From the NCBI GenBank assembly GCA_947468665.1, contig CANILH010000021.1:1-41806 (forward strand): DNA of 41,806 bases. The letters are read 5' to 3'. Position 1 is the stretch's first letter, and every line of letters starts with the position of its first letter. A program made the position numbers and the translations under genes. The notes below the pieces were generated by a model. The model saw nothing but the letters and a program-made list of their open reading frames with translations, had not been told where the DNA came from and ran no database searches. Source of the stretch: Oligoflexales bacterium (lineage in GTDB: Bacteria > Bdellovibrionota_B > Oligoflexia > Oligoflexales > RGVZ01). Of this stretch, positions 18,825 through 28,136 are shown one piece after another.

Positions 18825-19301
18825 TCAAGACTCAACCCAGGCGAAAAATTCTTCCTCAATCTCATCCATTTCAGTAGGCTTAGCGCATTTGCCACACGCT
18901 ACGTCGCCCCCCCCGTCTCCGGCAGTCTGTGGGAGGTTTTTTCCTTTAACAAAAAGATGCTGCTGATGATTTCCGCAGTGCTGGCAGGTATAGGTCGCAT
19001 ATACGGACTGCACGTCCGCTTTTCCGCGGAAATTAGGAATCATATTAATCTGACCGACGATATCCGCCGTGCATTCCTCAAATATAATCGAGCGCCCTTT
19101 CTCAAGTTCCCGCATAAATGTTATCCAGGCTCGTACGCCGCAGGAGTTGACGGACTCTACCGCTTTGAAGTTGACGATGATTTTCGCTCCAAGTGCCTGT
19201 AACAGCTTAGGCAGGTGCAGTTCCGCGTCTTCGTTGATTGGGCCGAATAAACTCAGCTTCTCCCAGTCACCGTTCTTCGCGATTTGAGTTGTGATGCTCA
19301 T
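18825..19301 (-). CDS. STAS-domain protein with C-terminal zinc ribbon
   Basis: Preferred ATG at 19301 (CAGGGAGAG upstream): MSITTQIAKNGDWEKLSLFGPINEDAEL...VNSCGVRAWITFMRELEKG (STAS) followed by CQHC...CGKC zinc-ribbon. Confidence 0.7.
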   Translation of the reverse strand: MSITTQIAKNGDWEKLSLFGPINEDAELHLPKLLQALGAKIIVNFKAVESVNSCGVRAWITFMRELEKGRSIIFEECTADIVGQINMIPNFRGKADVQSVYATYTCQHCGNHQQHLFVKGKNLPQTAGDGGGDVACGKCAKPTEMDEIEEEFFAWVES

Positions 19302-19493
19302 AAAAAACTCTCCCTGGTTAGATATCCCGACCGCCGGTGGCATAGCACCCTGTTCCCCTCTTATCGGAAGTCATTGGGCGGTCTTAAATCGGCGAGGCCC
19401 CGCCATTAAGATGACGAGGCCTGGATTTCCGGGAATTATTTCTGAAATATGGGAAAATTATTAAAAGACCAAATCACAGATCTTACCAGAGAG

Positions 19494-21410
19494 TCACCCT
19501 TCAACAAGGTAAGGGTAGCCCTTTGTATACTGAACTAGCTTGTCATAAATTTCGTTACGAGATTGCTCAGTCATTTTTCCGGCAGCGACGGCGTCATTCA
19601 ATTGATTACTGTAAGCGTCCGTGATTTCTGTCATGTCATAATTACGGCTTACCAGTAGTTCATCAATAGGGTCGCCCTGGGTGATTTTAGTTATTTCCCA
19701 CTCGCCTTCCTGGTTCGCGTGAACCTCTGCCTCGTGAATCGCGCCGAAAAGGTTATGCTCGTTGGCGAGGGACTCCTGATAGGCGCCCACGAGGAAAAAC
19801 CCGATATAGTACGGGGAGTCACTTGGCGGGTGAAGCTCAAGCACGGTTTTTGTGTCTGAGCGGTCAATGAACGTGGTGAGGCACCCATCGGAATCACAAG
19901 TAATGTCTACGATGGTGGCTTTGAGGCTCGGCTTTTCGTCGTGTCGCGAAAGGGGCATTACAGGGAAAAGCTGATTGATCGACCACGAGTCTGGTATGGA
20001 CTGGAAGATTGAGAAGTTGGCCAGATACTTGGAGACCATGACCTTTTGGAGGTTCTCAAACTCTTCCTGGATATGGCGCTCAAACCCAGAGAAATACAAG
20101 GCTTTACGGCAGATGCGATAATAGAGTTCTTCCGCGACGGCGCGGTCTTTAAGCTGAAGGTAGCCGAGATTAAAGAGTGTAAATAACTCTTCCTGGTACA
20201 CGATGGAGTCGTGGTAGTACTCAACATAATTCTTGCGATTCATGCTGGTGACAATATAGCGGAGCTCATTTAACGCCTTATGAGCAGTCGGGTCGATGTG
20301 CTCAAGGTCAAGGATATCGTCAGCGTCGATATTGACGTCAGCGCCTTGAACCTCCCTGATATTTGTTACTACGACGCTGTGATACGCCGCGATAACGCGT
20401 CCGGATTCCGTCACGATGGTTGGGTGCGGCACGGCCTCGTTATCGCAGACTTCCATAAGTACATAGACGGCGTCGTTGGCGAACTCCTGGAGACTGTAGT
20501 TGGCGGACGACTCGAAACTTGTCTTGCTGCCGTCATAGTCGACGCCAACGCCTCCTCCAATGTTGAGGTAGCGCGGGGTGAAGCCGATTTTGATGACCTT
20601 GGAGTAAACTCGGGCCGCCTCTTTCAGTGCCCCTTTAAACCGCTTGATTTCGGTAATCTGACTTCCGATGTGGAAATGGAGCATCGCGAGTTTGTCTTTA
20701 AGATTTGCTTTCTCAAGCATCTGAAGTGCGTGAATCACCTCAGTGGTTGTCAGGCCGAACTTGGACTGTGCACCGGAGCTTTTCTCCCACTTTCCGGAGC
20801 CCTTTGAATAAAGGCGGACTCTCAGACCGATTTCCGGGCATTCTTTGTAATGCGCGGCCCGATCAATGATCATCTGCAGTTCATCGGGACCTTCAACGAC
20901 CATCACGACATTTTTGCCCATGGCCTTCGCGATAAAGCCCATCTCAATGAATTCCGCGTCTTTAAATCCGTTGCAGACCATGAGGGCGTTATCCTGGAGC
21001 TTGTAGCCCAGGGCCGCGATAAACTCAGTCTTGCTGCCTACTTCGAGACCGTAATCGACTTTCCGTCCCGCGCTTACAATCGCGTCAATGAACTCACGGC
21101 GCTGATTGACTTTAAATGGGAAGACTCCCATGTGCCGACCCTTAAAATTATTGTCAGCAATCGCGTTCTTAAATGAACTATGCATGCGCTCAAGCTGTCC
21201 CTCAATGATTTGAGGAAAGCGGATAATAAGTGGCGCTGTCAGTCCTTTTTTGCGGACCTCCTCCATAACCTCAGGAAGGGAGACGCTGATGTGCTCTTCA
21301 CCAGTTGGGTTGGCAACGACGTGCCCCTGGTCATTAATGCCGAAATATCCAGCACCCCAGCCATCAATGCCGTAAAGTTCACGAGCTTCCTGAATTTGGC
21401 GAATGTTCAT
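19494..21410 (-). CDS. speA: Biosynthetic arginine decarboxylase
   Basis: 638 aa; YGIDGWGAGYFGINDQGHV, GVFPFKVNQRREFIDAIVSAGRKVDYGLEVGSKTEF, LHFHIGSQI, LNIGGGVGVDYDGS. Confidence 0.95.
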   Translation of the reverse strand: MNIRQIQEARELYGIDGWGAGYFGINDQGHVVANPTGEEHISVSLPEVMEEVRKKGLTAPLIIRFPQIIEGQLERMHSSFKNAIADNNFKGRHMGVFPFKVNQRREFIDAIVSAGRKVDYGLEVGSKTEFIAALGYKLQDNALMVCNGFKDAEFIEMGFIAKAMGKNVVMVVEGPDELQMIIDRAAHYKECPEIGLRVRLYSKGSGKWEKSSGAQSKFGLTTTEVIHALQMLEKANLKDKLAMLHFHIGSQITEIKRFKGALKEAARVYSKVIKIGFTPRYLNIGGGVGVDYDGSKTSFESSANYSLQEFANDAVYVLMEVCDNEAVPHPTIVTESGRVIAAYHSVVVTNIREVQGADVNIDADDILDLEHIDPTAHKALNELRYIVTSMNRKNYVEYYHDSIVYQEELFTLFNLGYLQLKDRAVAEELYYRICRKALYFSGFERHIQEEFENLQKVMVSKYLANFSIFQSIPDSWSINQLFPVMPLSRHDEKPSLKATIVDITCDSDGCLTTFIDRSDTKTVLELHPPSDSPYYIGFFLVGAYQESLANEHNLFGAIHEAEVHANQEGEWEITKITQGDPIDELLVSRNYDMTEITDAYSNQLNDAVAAGKMTEQSRNEIYDKLVQYTKGYPYLVEG

Positions 21411-21505
21411 CTCTTTGTGGTTCCTCGCATGCCGGAGTCTGGTGCTGCCGATAAAATGTTATAAAAACTGAAAAACCTTCATAAGGCAACTGGGCGAAAT
21501 ATCAA

Positions 21506-22162
21506 GTGCAAATTGATCCCAAGCGGGATAATAAAATTTATTGTTTTTTTAGGGACATTCACCAGAGCGGGGCTGAGCAAGTGAAAATTTCATCGGGCTG
21601 GAGCAAAGGCCTGAATATATTGACACCTGAAGGGCTAGAGACCCGTCCCACCCGGGAGCGGGTTCGTCAGGCTGCCATCAATATGCTTCAGCCATGGATT
21701 TTAGAGGCGAGGGTCTTGGACCTTTTCGCCGGTAGCGGTGCCGTGGGTATTGAGCTCGTGAGCCGGGGAGCCTCCGGCGCCCATTTCGTCGAGAAGTCTC
21801 CAGCGGCCCTTGCCTGTCTTAAGAAAAATACGGCGGAGGCCGCCCTTCGTGCTGATAAGCAGGACATACACCTTAGTCCCTGGTTGGTTGAGGCGGCAGA
21901 TGTCTTATCCCGGTTAAAGTCCTTTCAGGCTGGAAGTTTTGATTTGGTATGGGCTGACCCTCCCTATGAAATGGTGCCTGAGTTTTTGGACTCGGCAGCG
22001 GTATTCCTGCCCGGAGTCATAGCCCCGGAAGGCGTTTTTGTTCTGGAGTCTGGCGCTGAGTCGCTTGAGGTTGTGAAGCCGTGGAGCGCCTCCGCTGGGC
22101 TGGAACTGGTAAAGCACCGGAATTACGGTGCTACTCTGATAACGATATGGCAAAAGAAGTGA
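21506..22162 (+). CDS. rsmD: 16S rRNA (guanine966-N2)-methyltransferase
   Basis: TRPTRERVRQAAINML, VLDLFAGSGAVGIELVSRGA, WADPPYE. True start may be the GTG at 21581. Confidence 0.9.
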   Translation: MQIDPKRDNKIYCFFRDIHQSGAEQVKISSGWSKGLNILTPEGLETRPTRERVRQAAINMLQPWILEARVLDLFAGSGAVGIELVSRGASGAHFVEKSPAALACLKKNTAEAALRADKQDIHLSPWLVEAADVLSRLKSFQAGSFDLVWADPPYEMVPEFLDSAAVFLPGVIAPEGVFVLESGAESLEVVKPWSASAGLELVKHRNYGATLITIWQKK

Positions 22163-22244
22163 TCATTTGAGACACTTTATTGTGAGGTATGAGGTGGGTC
22201 CAAGACCCCGAAATTGAAATTCTTTTAGCGGGAGACTCCCAACA

Positions 22245-22739
22245 ATGGCGGCTAAGGCACTTTACGCGGGTAGTTTTGATCCGGTGACCATGGGACATTT
22301 GGATATTATTGAGCGGGCCAGCCGGATGTTTGGTCATGTTGTTGTGGCTGTGGGGGTAAACCCCAAAAAGCCTGGATTATTCACCACTGAAGAGCGGGTC
22401 GCCCTTCTGACCGCATCCTGCAAGGGAATACGCAATATTACTATAAAGTCTTTTTCGGGCCTGACAGCTGATTTCGCGGCTCAGGAAAAATGCTCCGTTC
22501 TGGTTCGTGGACTGCGGGACGCTCAGGATTTTGGGTTTGAGATGCAAATGGCACACATGAATCATCACCTGACCGCGTCACTAGAGACGGTTTTTATTCC
22601 ATGTCTCCAGCAGTACTCAAGTGTCAGCTCGTCTCTGGTAAAGGAAGTCGTTTTTTTGCTTGGAAAAGACGGTGGAAAAATCAAAGGTCTTGTTCCGGCG
22701 GTTGTTGAGAAAGCGCTCCTGAAGAAATTTAAGAAATGA
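22245..22739 (+). CDS. coaD: Phosphopantetheine adenylyltransferase
   Basis: 164 aa; ALYAGSFDPVTMGHLDIIERASRMF, LVRGLRDAQDFGFEMQMAHMN, SSSLVKEV. Confidence 0.95.
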   Translation: MAAKALYAGSFDPVTMGHLDIIERASRMFGHVVVAVGVNPKKPGLFTTEERVALLTASCKGIRNITIKSFSGLTADFAAQEKCSVLVRGLRDAQDFGFEMQMAHMNHHLTASLETVFIPCLQQYSSVSSSLVKEVVFLLGKDGGKIKGLVPAVVEKALLKKFKK

Positions 22740-25144
22740 TTTCGGTGATGCCAATTCCCCAATGGCGGGTTCTCGTTTTTTTTACTGCGAGCATTGCCAC
22801 GCTCCAGACGGGACCAGCCTCAGGGGCTGGCATCGCCGCGATGACTCAGGGGCCATTTGCCCTCAACAGGGGCGATCAGATTATTATCGACGCGCGCCCC
22901 GTGACGCCGTCTTCCCATGTGGAATGGTGGAGTGGCGGCGCGTTGATATGCGATAAGCCCCGGTGTGTCATTGATACCTCGTCATATACTCCGGGCGAGT
23001 ACAAATACGAGGTTATTGTATCTGACGGTGAGGGGATCGCGACGGCAGGCTTGTCGGTCAGCGCGAATGACTCGCCGCCCCTTTACGTACCAAAAACTGT
23101 GAACCCAACACTGACGCAAGTGAATTCCGGGCTAACGGTCGTTAAAAATGGCGAATGGCTGATCGTGGCGCGGGCCGGCAGCATTACGACTCCAAACGCC
23201 CGCAATCCATCAAAACCAACGCGCGTCGACTCAGTCGGGGGCGTGCTCGAGGGCGCGATTTATTCCGTTGCCGGTGGAAGCCAGGCGATTTTGCGAAAGA
23301 TTGGTTCTGCGGAGGAGTGGCTCATATCATCCGGATCTACCTTTAAGTTTCGCCAAAATGCATTCGAGTTGCTTTCTGGCCAGGGCATTTGGCGCGTTCT
23401 ACAGGGAAGTCAACCGACTCCCGGCGTGGCGCTCGTCGCGGGGGCTCAAATAAAGACTTTGGGAAGTGTTTTTCTCAGTGTCACGATGGGGCAATCAGCG
23501 GACGGAGCGGCCAAGGTTCTCGCGCGAAATTTTGAGGGGGATAAGGTTACTTTGTCCTGCGCTGGTGGCGCCCCTGAATCTGTTGATAGTGGCTCTTCTA
23601 AGGTAATTAATTTGGGCGCGACGGGCGCATGTGTCTCTTTGGAAAGTCAGGCGTTTAACGCCGGAGATCCCGCGCCTCTGGTTCGGACGTGGTCCCCCTG
23701 GTGGCTTGGAAAGGGTTCTCCAACGAATGCTGACAGATGGCGCGCGGAATGGGGTCATCTAAAAGACAATCGCTCTGAGGCCCTGATCCTTGCTGATGCC
23801 TTAGCGGCACAGAAAGGTCGGCGGTGCGCGGATGGTTTGGATCTGGTCGGCATCCGCCAGCCATCAGCGGGAGGGCGTGGAACGTTCACACGGCTCATGG
23901 GTGATTGTCAGTTTGAGCTTGGGCTGTTCGCCAAAGCTCTCGCAACATTTACTGAGCTGGACACTTCCGGTGCTGATCCATTATGGGCGGCCTTTATGGT
24001 CGCGAGATCCCATCAAATGTCAGGTCATCATAAATTAGCCCTTGAATGGTTTCGTGAGGCTTTTAAACGAGGTTTTGAAGACCGATCGGCGCTCGCCAGA
24101 TACGCCATCGAGGCAGCCGTGGTCGATGAGAATCCAATCGAGAGGCTGCGTTGGCTTGAGGTGGCGATGATTTATGAGACCGATGATGCCCGGTATCCCC
24201 AGGATATTAGGGACGCGTCGAATTGGCGCACTTACCGGCCATGGGGAAGCGTGGTCAAAGGGCTTATGTTTATGGATAGCCAGGCGCTGCCTGTAAACTC
24301 AAAAAAGATCTCTGTAATGCCCCAAAACGCGAAGGTGAGTCGATCACTTGTGTTCGGTATTACTGGTGATTGGTGGACGACTCGTCACCTGGCGCGGGAT
24401 CTCAATCTTAAAATTTCTGGAACTCACGACGTTTACGTGCCAAAAGAATCAAGTATCTCGTTTGCCTCGAGATCGGTTCACGAGATCTCCGCGGAAGTAA
24501 TCGCTGGCGGGGATATTGATGAGCGAAATGAGCCGGTGGACCGGTGGACCGGGGCTCTGGCCGGAACAATCGGAACCGGACTCGCTGGCGGTGAGAGGCA
24601 GCGTGACCGTATGGGCTGGTCAATGACCGTGGGGCGTCCCAGTTGGAGTCATCTGTCATGCGGCATAAAATCAGATAAATATCTTGATCCAAAACCAGGC
24701 GGCGCTGATGTCATTGATCTGGATCTGAGCCTTTATACGGGTGAGGCTGATCATAGTCATTTAGATTTGGCCTTTTTAGTCAATGCGGCCGCCATGAACG
24801 GGGAGTTGTCCTGGTGGTTGGGTAGTGAGTATGGAACGGTCGATTACCGGACTGGAATTATGGATCAGTATGATCATTCACTTATCAGGTTATCGGCGAA
24901 GCTTGGCTGGGTCGTGAGCAGGAGAGTTGAGTTATTTATGGATCCGGAATTTTTGTCGAGAACCTTTAAAGACAATGGTGGCACAGATCAGTCAACGGGC
25001 GCTCATGTTGGTGCTCGCTTGATGGTGGCTCCGCTTTGGAACCTGATTGTTGACACAGCTATTGAGAACCGCGCCGTCAGTAAAGATGAAACATCATCGT
25101 GGTCGAGGCTTATCTACGGGATTGGGCTGTCGGCGGAGCTTTGA
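22736..25144 (+). CDS. Large exported protein with FecR-like and TPR-like regions and a beta-barrel-like C-terminus
   Basis: 802 aa; signal peptide; FecR-like stretch (VGGVLEGAIYSVAGGSQAILRKI...SGSTFKF...GVALVAGAQIKTLGSVF), TPR-like middle, amphipathic beta-strand C-terminus; overlaps coaD by ATGA. Confidence 0.6.
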   Translation: MISVMPIPQWRVLVFFTASIATLQTGPASGAGIAAMTQGPFALNRGDQIIIDARPVTPSSHVEWWSGGALICDKPRCVIDTSSYTPGEYKYEVIVSDGEGIATAGLSVSANDSPPLYVPKTVNPTLTQVNSGLTVVKNGEWLIVARAGSITTPNARNPSKPTRVDSVGGVLEGAIYSVAGGSQAILRKIGSAEEWLISSGSTFKFRQNAFELLSGQGIWRVLQGSQPTPGVALVAGAQIKTLGSVFLSVTMGQSADGAAKVLARNFEGDKVTLSCAGGAPESVDSGSSKVINLGATGACVSLESQAFNAGDPAPLVRTWSPWWLGKGSPTNADRWRAEWGHLKDNRSEALILADALAAQKGRRCADGLDLVGIRQPSAGGRGTFTRLMGDCQFELGLFAKALATFTELDTSGADPLWAAFMVARSHQMSGHHKLALEWFREAFKRGFEDRSALARYAIEAAVVDENPIERLRWLEVAMIYETDDARYPQDIRDASNWRTYRPWGSVVKGLMFMDSQALPVNSKKISVMPQNAKVSRSLVFGITGDWWTTRHLARDLNLKISGTHDVYVPKESSISFASRSVHEISAEVIAGGDIDERNEPVDRWTGALAGTIGTGLAGGERQRDRMGWSMTVGRPSWSHLSCGIKSDKYLDPKPGGADVIDLDLSLYTGEADHSHLDLAFLVNAAAMNGELSWWLGSEYGTVDYRTGIMDQYDHSLIRLSAKLGWVVSRRVELFMDPEFLSRTFKDNGGTDQSTGAHVGARLMVAPLWNLIVDTAIENRAVSKDETSSWSRLIYGIGLSAEL

Positions 25145-26088
25145 AGAATCTCAAACCATAGAAGGAGCTTTGAGGTCGAAAGAGATTCCTCCGAGTCTTT
25201 AAAGAGCGGTCCGAGGATCGGTATTGAAGCCAGCCAGGGTTGCTCTCTTATGGATGTCGAGGATGAGGACAGATTGATGATGGCAGCGAGTGTTTTTTGT
25301 CCTAGTTTAACGTTAATCGATGATGTTACATCGCTTAATCCATAGGAGCCCTTTCCCCGCGACGGCGTCCTGAGTGATACCGAAAAAGGAATTTTGAGAC
25401 TTTGTGCATCCAGGGGAATTAGTTTCATTTTTATGTCCAGGCCGTGACTTTTCCACGTGCTGATTACGTGTCCCTGATCGGTTTTTGACTGAAACTCGTC
25501 TTCGGCACCCGCCCTGATTGTCAGGTCCTCACATGGCGTAGAGGTCAAAACCGGATCTCCGATGATATGGCGCTTGTATTGACTATGGCGCGGATCAAGG
25601 CTGATGCCAAGGCCCGTGGTGAGGCTTCCATTCCGCCAACGTAATATCGTGTCGATATCGATGCCGGCCGATTGAAGATCGTAGTCGTCGACCAGCTCAA
25701 TGGTTGCGTGTGTCTCATATTGTGTCCTTCCATCCGTTGGGGCGCAAGTGACGTCTCCGGGCTTTATTGTCGAAATATTATCCACCAGGGCGCGTTTGGT
25801 TTTTTCCGGCCGCGGACGGACGTCAGCGTAGAGTGTTCTTGGCTCGCTTGATTTTAGTTTTGTCTCAATAGCAACGACCCCCGTCCTGAGCGCCGTTACA
25901 GACCAGTAGTCGTCGTGATCGTGAACCAGATGAATAATTCCTTTGCGGGTGACGTGCACCCGAACCGCGTCTTTTAACTCGATGGTTCTGGCATCGCCTG
26001 TGTGGAGGATTATCTTTTCAACATCAGCCTCCCCGTAGGCTGATGTTTGTATCATGAGCACCACGAGCGTGATGTACCAGCGTTTCAT
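25114..26088 (-). CDS. CpaC/RcpA-like secretin of Tad/Flp type (short)
   Basis: ATG at 26088: MKRWYITLVVLMIQTSAYGEADVEKI signal peptide; N-domain like the pilus secretin N-terminal domain (IILHTGDARTIELKDAVRVHVTRKGIIHLV...TGVVAIETK); C-terminal secretin signature GQKTLAAIINLSSSSTSIREQPWLASIPILGPLFK. Confidence 0.72.
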   Translation of the reverse strand: MKRWYITLVVLMIQTSAYGEADVEKIILHTGDARTIELKDAVRVHVTRKGIIHLVHDHDDYWSVTALRTGVVAIETKLKSSEPRTLYADVRPRPEKTKRALVDNISTIKPGDVTCAPTDGRTQYETHATIELVDDYDLQSAGIDIDTILRWRNGSLTTGLGISLDPRHSQYKRHIIGDPVLTSTPCEDLTIRAGAEDEFQSKTDQGHVISTWKSHGLDIKMKLIPLDAQSLKIPFSVSLRTPSRGKGSYGLSDVTSSINVKLGQKTLAAIINLSSSSTSIREQPWLASIPILGPLFKDSEESLSTSKLLLWFEILQSSADSPIP

Positions 26089-26089
26089 G

Positions 26090-26524
26090 TTAGTCCCCAT
26101 ATGTGACCCGAGGGTGTTGACGGCAGGCATGGATAGTCTGGCCAGCGCCCGCGTCAAGTAATTGAATAGAACGAAGATCTCCTGGTGTAATCGCGAGAGC
26201 CGTATTTTCGAGTGATTCCAGTGGCCCGGAGAAAATCGCGAAACTCTCATGAATTGAGAATGTCAGGGGTATGTGCTCGATAACGCACGGGTCAGACTCG
26301 ACTCCGGAGACTCTCAAAAATCGAACTGATTTCCCCCGTAGGGTCTCCGCATCAGTCATCCGGCGCAGCTGAGTCAATGGAACCGTGATCGAGAACCCTT
26401 GCTTCGCTGAGCTGACGCGGGGTTTTGAGTCGAGAAGTGGCATGCACCACATGGCAAGAATAAATCCTGAAATCACGCAGGCTCCGCAGGTCAGAGTTTT
26501 GCGAGGCAGGTTTTCGATCGTCAT
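26090..26524 (-). CDS. CpaB/RcpC-like Flp pilus assembly protein (short)
   Basis: ATG at 26524 (ATGA overlap with upstream gene): one TM then GFSITVPLTQLRRMTDAETLRGKSVRFLRVSG...ESLENTALAITPGDLRSIQLLDAGAGQTIHACRQ, resembling the CpaB/RcpC SAF-like domain; directly precedes the secretin as in cpaBC. Confidence 0.5.
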   Translation of the reverse strand: MTIENLPRKTLTCGACVISGFILAMWCMPLLDSKPRVSSAKQGFSITVPLTQLRRMTDAETLRGKSVRFLRVSGVESDPCVIEHIPLTFSIHESFAIFSGPLESLENTALAITPGDLRSIQLLDAGAGQTIHACRQHPRVTYGD

Positions 26525-26826
26525 CCGCAGCCCCCCGAGGCGCAAAATTGAGTGAGCTCCCGAAAAAGTTCTGGCAAAGGACTTTCCTTACCGCGTCCGG
26601 CCTCATGGAGGTGTGGGATAAGGCAATTTATAGACACATGTTCAAAGGGAGTGATGAGCTGGTCTTCAGGGCTGGTCACGACGCTTGCGGTATCCTCGCA
26701 ATCGTGACGGGTTTCCTGCCAAGAGAGTAATCGAAAATGTACAGAGTGATATTTGAGGCTAAATCCCGCCAGCGTAAGTGACAGTATCAGGCTAAACGTC
26801 GCCGAAAGAATGGGGGCTACTTCCAT
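26521..26826 (-). CDS. TadE-like single-TM minor pilin-like protein
   Basis: 101 aa, N-terminal MEVAPILSATFSLILSLTLAGFSLKYH TM segment and small soluble domain; operonic position. Confidence 0.4.
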   Translation of the reverse strand: MEVAPILSATFSLILSLTLAGFSLKYHSVHFRLLSWQETRHDCEDTASVVTSPEDQLITPFEHVSINCLIPHLHEAGRGKESPLPELFRELTQFCASGGCG

Positions 26827-27260
26827 AGGTCGGGGTCCTCATTTAGATTGGTTTCACTGAGGCGGTAGGTGTAGTTTGGTGTGTCTGGTTTTTCCTCATC
26901 CGAATTTCTTAGATAAAGCTCAGCCACTGGCATAAGTGACCTGATGTCGAGACAATGATCCGACGTGATCTCAAATTCTGCGGCGTAGCGTGCGGTGATG
27001 GATTTTCTAAAAAAGCTATCCGTAACGCCGAAGAGCTTCCTGGACCGGGGGTGTTTCACGACCTGCTGTAAAGCAAAGGCGTGAAAGTTTGTGATGGCCG
27101 CAAGGGCCCGTCCGCAGGCATTGGCCTTGTATTCTGACACCCAAAGAGACCTTGAAATCTGATGGTTGCGGTCAGATATTTTTAGCAGGGCTAAGCAGGT
27201 CCAGGCAAATAGCCCCAATCCAAAAACAATACTGATAAAAGCGCTAAACGACTGGCTCAC
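26817..27260 (-). CDS. TadG/TadE-like protein, first gene of the Tad-like operon
   Basis: 147 aa, GTG start at 27260 with AAAGGAG RBS; MSQSFSAFISIVFGLGLFAWTCLALLKISDRNHQISRSLWVSEYKANACGRALAAITNFHAF resembles Tad pseudopilin N-termini; overlaps the next gene by 10 bp. Confidence 0.4.
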   Translation of the reverse strand: MSQSFSAFISIVFGLGLFAWTCLALLKISDRNHQISRSLWVSEYKANACGRALAAITNFHAFALQQVVKHPRSRKLFGVTDSFFRKSITARYAAEFEITSDHCLDIRSLMPVAELYLRNSDEEKPDTPNYTYRLSETNLNEDPDLWK

Positions 27261-27417
27261 GGTAGTCTCCTTTAGGGGGACGTTATGAGCTCAATCAAAC
27301 CATTTTAATTGGATGACCGCCAACGACATGAGTGCGCGCTAATTCTGGGAGGCATTAAAAAGACTCCGGGAATTACAGGCAGTAAGTAAGATTTCCACAG
27401 GCTTGAACTGTCGGTGA
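27252..27417. repeat. ~166-bp imperfect direct repeat, copy 1 (upstream region and start of the Tad-like operon)
   Basis: Matches 28192-28358; blocks CTGG[CT]TCACGGTAGTCTCCTTT.GGGGACGTTATGAGCTCAATCA and an identical 28-mer GATTTCCACAGGCTTGAACTGTCGGTGA at the far end. Confidence 0.92.
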
Positions 27418-27499
27418 CAGACGTCATGACGCGCCATCATTGTTCTGGACTAATATTTCGGGACATTTTTGGGGTCGGCAATCGGAACGCGCTCCGTTT

Positions 27500-27847
27500 T
27501 TAAGACGCGACTCGTACCTGGACGCGAAGTCCTGACTCATCCACTAAAGTCTGTAACGCTAACTGGATAAATACAACTTCCGGTTGACCAAGCGCTCTGG
27601 CAAACGCTACGGCCTTGAGAAGGCTTACAGATCGTCGTCCTTTTTCGATATCATTGAGGTGTTGGCGAGGTATGCTTAACACTCTCGCGAACTCCGCTTG
27701 GGAGATCTCGTCAGACAGGCGAAGAGCGGCTAGAGCTCGCCCGATATTAAGTGGACCACCAGTAAGTCGTTGTAAGATTACTTCTGAGTCTTTTGATCCA
27801 GGTGCTTTCTTCCTGGCGGGTGGCTTTTGTTTTTTCTTAATATTCAT
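27500..27847 (-). CDS. higA: HigA/XRE-family antitoxin
   Basis: 115 aa; HTH ISQAEFARVLSIPRQHLNDIEKGRRSVS; overlaps toxin 3' end by 11 bp (CATGAATATTAA). Confidence 0.82.
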   Translation of the reverse strand: MNIKKKQKPPARKKAPGSKDSEVILQRLTGGPLNIGRALAALRLSDEISQAEFARVLSIPRQHLNDIEKGRRSVSLLKAVAFARALGQPEVVFIQLALQTLVDESGLRVQVRVAS

Positions 27848-28115
27848 GATTATTTACCTCAACAACTCTCACGAATGTTACAGTGCCATCCGAAGTGACT
27901 TCATAAATTGCCCGATAAGACTTATTTAAACGAATTGATCGTTGACCCCTGTGGTTTCCAATGAGTTTTTCATCATGGTAGCCGGGAATCTCTCGAACTT
28001 TTCCCAAGCCAATGTCTTCCACGGACCGTTTCCAAAGATAGAATTTATCCACAATAAAAAATGGTAGTCGTCGAAGTTGTTTGACGGCCAACGCTGAGAT
28101 TTTAACGTGGTTAAT
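27837..28115 (-). CDS. higB: RelE/HigB-type toxin
   Basis: Preferred TTG start at 28115 with GGGAAGG RBS: (M)INHVKISALAVKQLRRLPFFIVDKFYLWKRSVEDIGLGKVREIPGYHDEKLIGNHRGQRSIRLNKSYRAIYEV...VVEVNNHEY. The track start at 28163 lies in the predicted promoter. Confidence 0.8.
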   Translation of the reverse strand: MNHVKISALAVKQLRRLPFFIVDKFYLWKRSVEDIGLGKVREIPGYHDEKLIGNHRGQRSIRLNKSYRAIYEVTSDGTVTFVRVVEVNNHEY

Positions 28116-28136
28116 CAAGCGGGCCTTCCCTGTATA

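Noticed and set aside
20280-21464. Plus-strand ORFs over speA (20280-20807, 20850-21176, 21180-21464)
   Set aside because: Shadow ORFs antisense to conserved SpeA.
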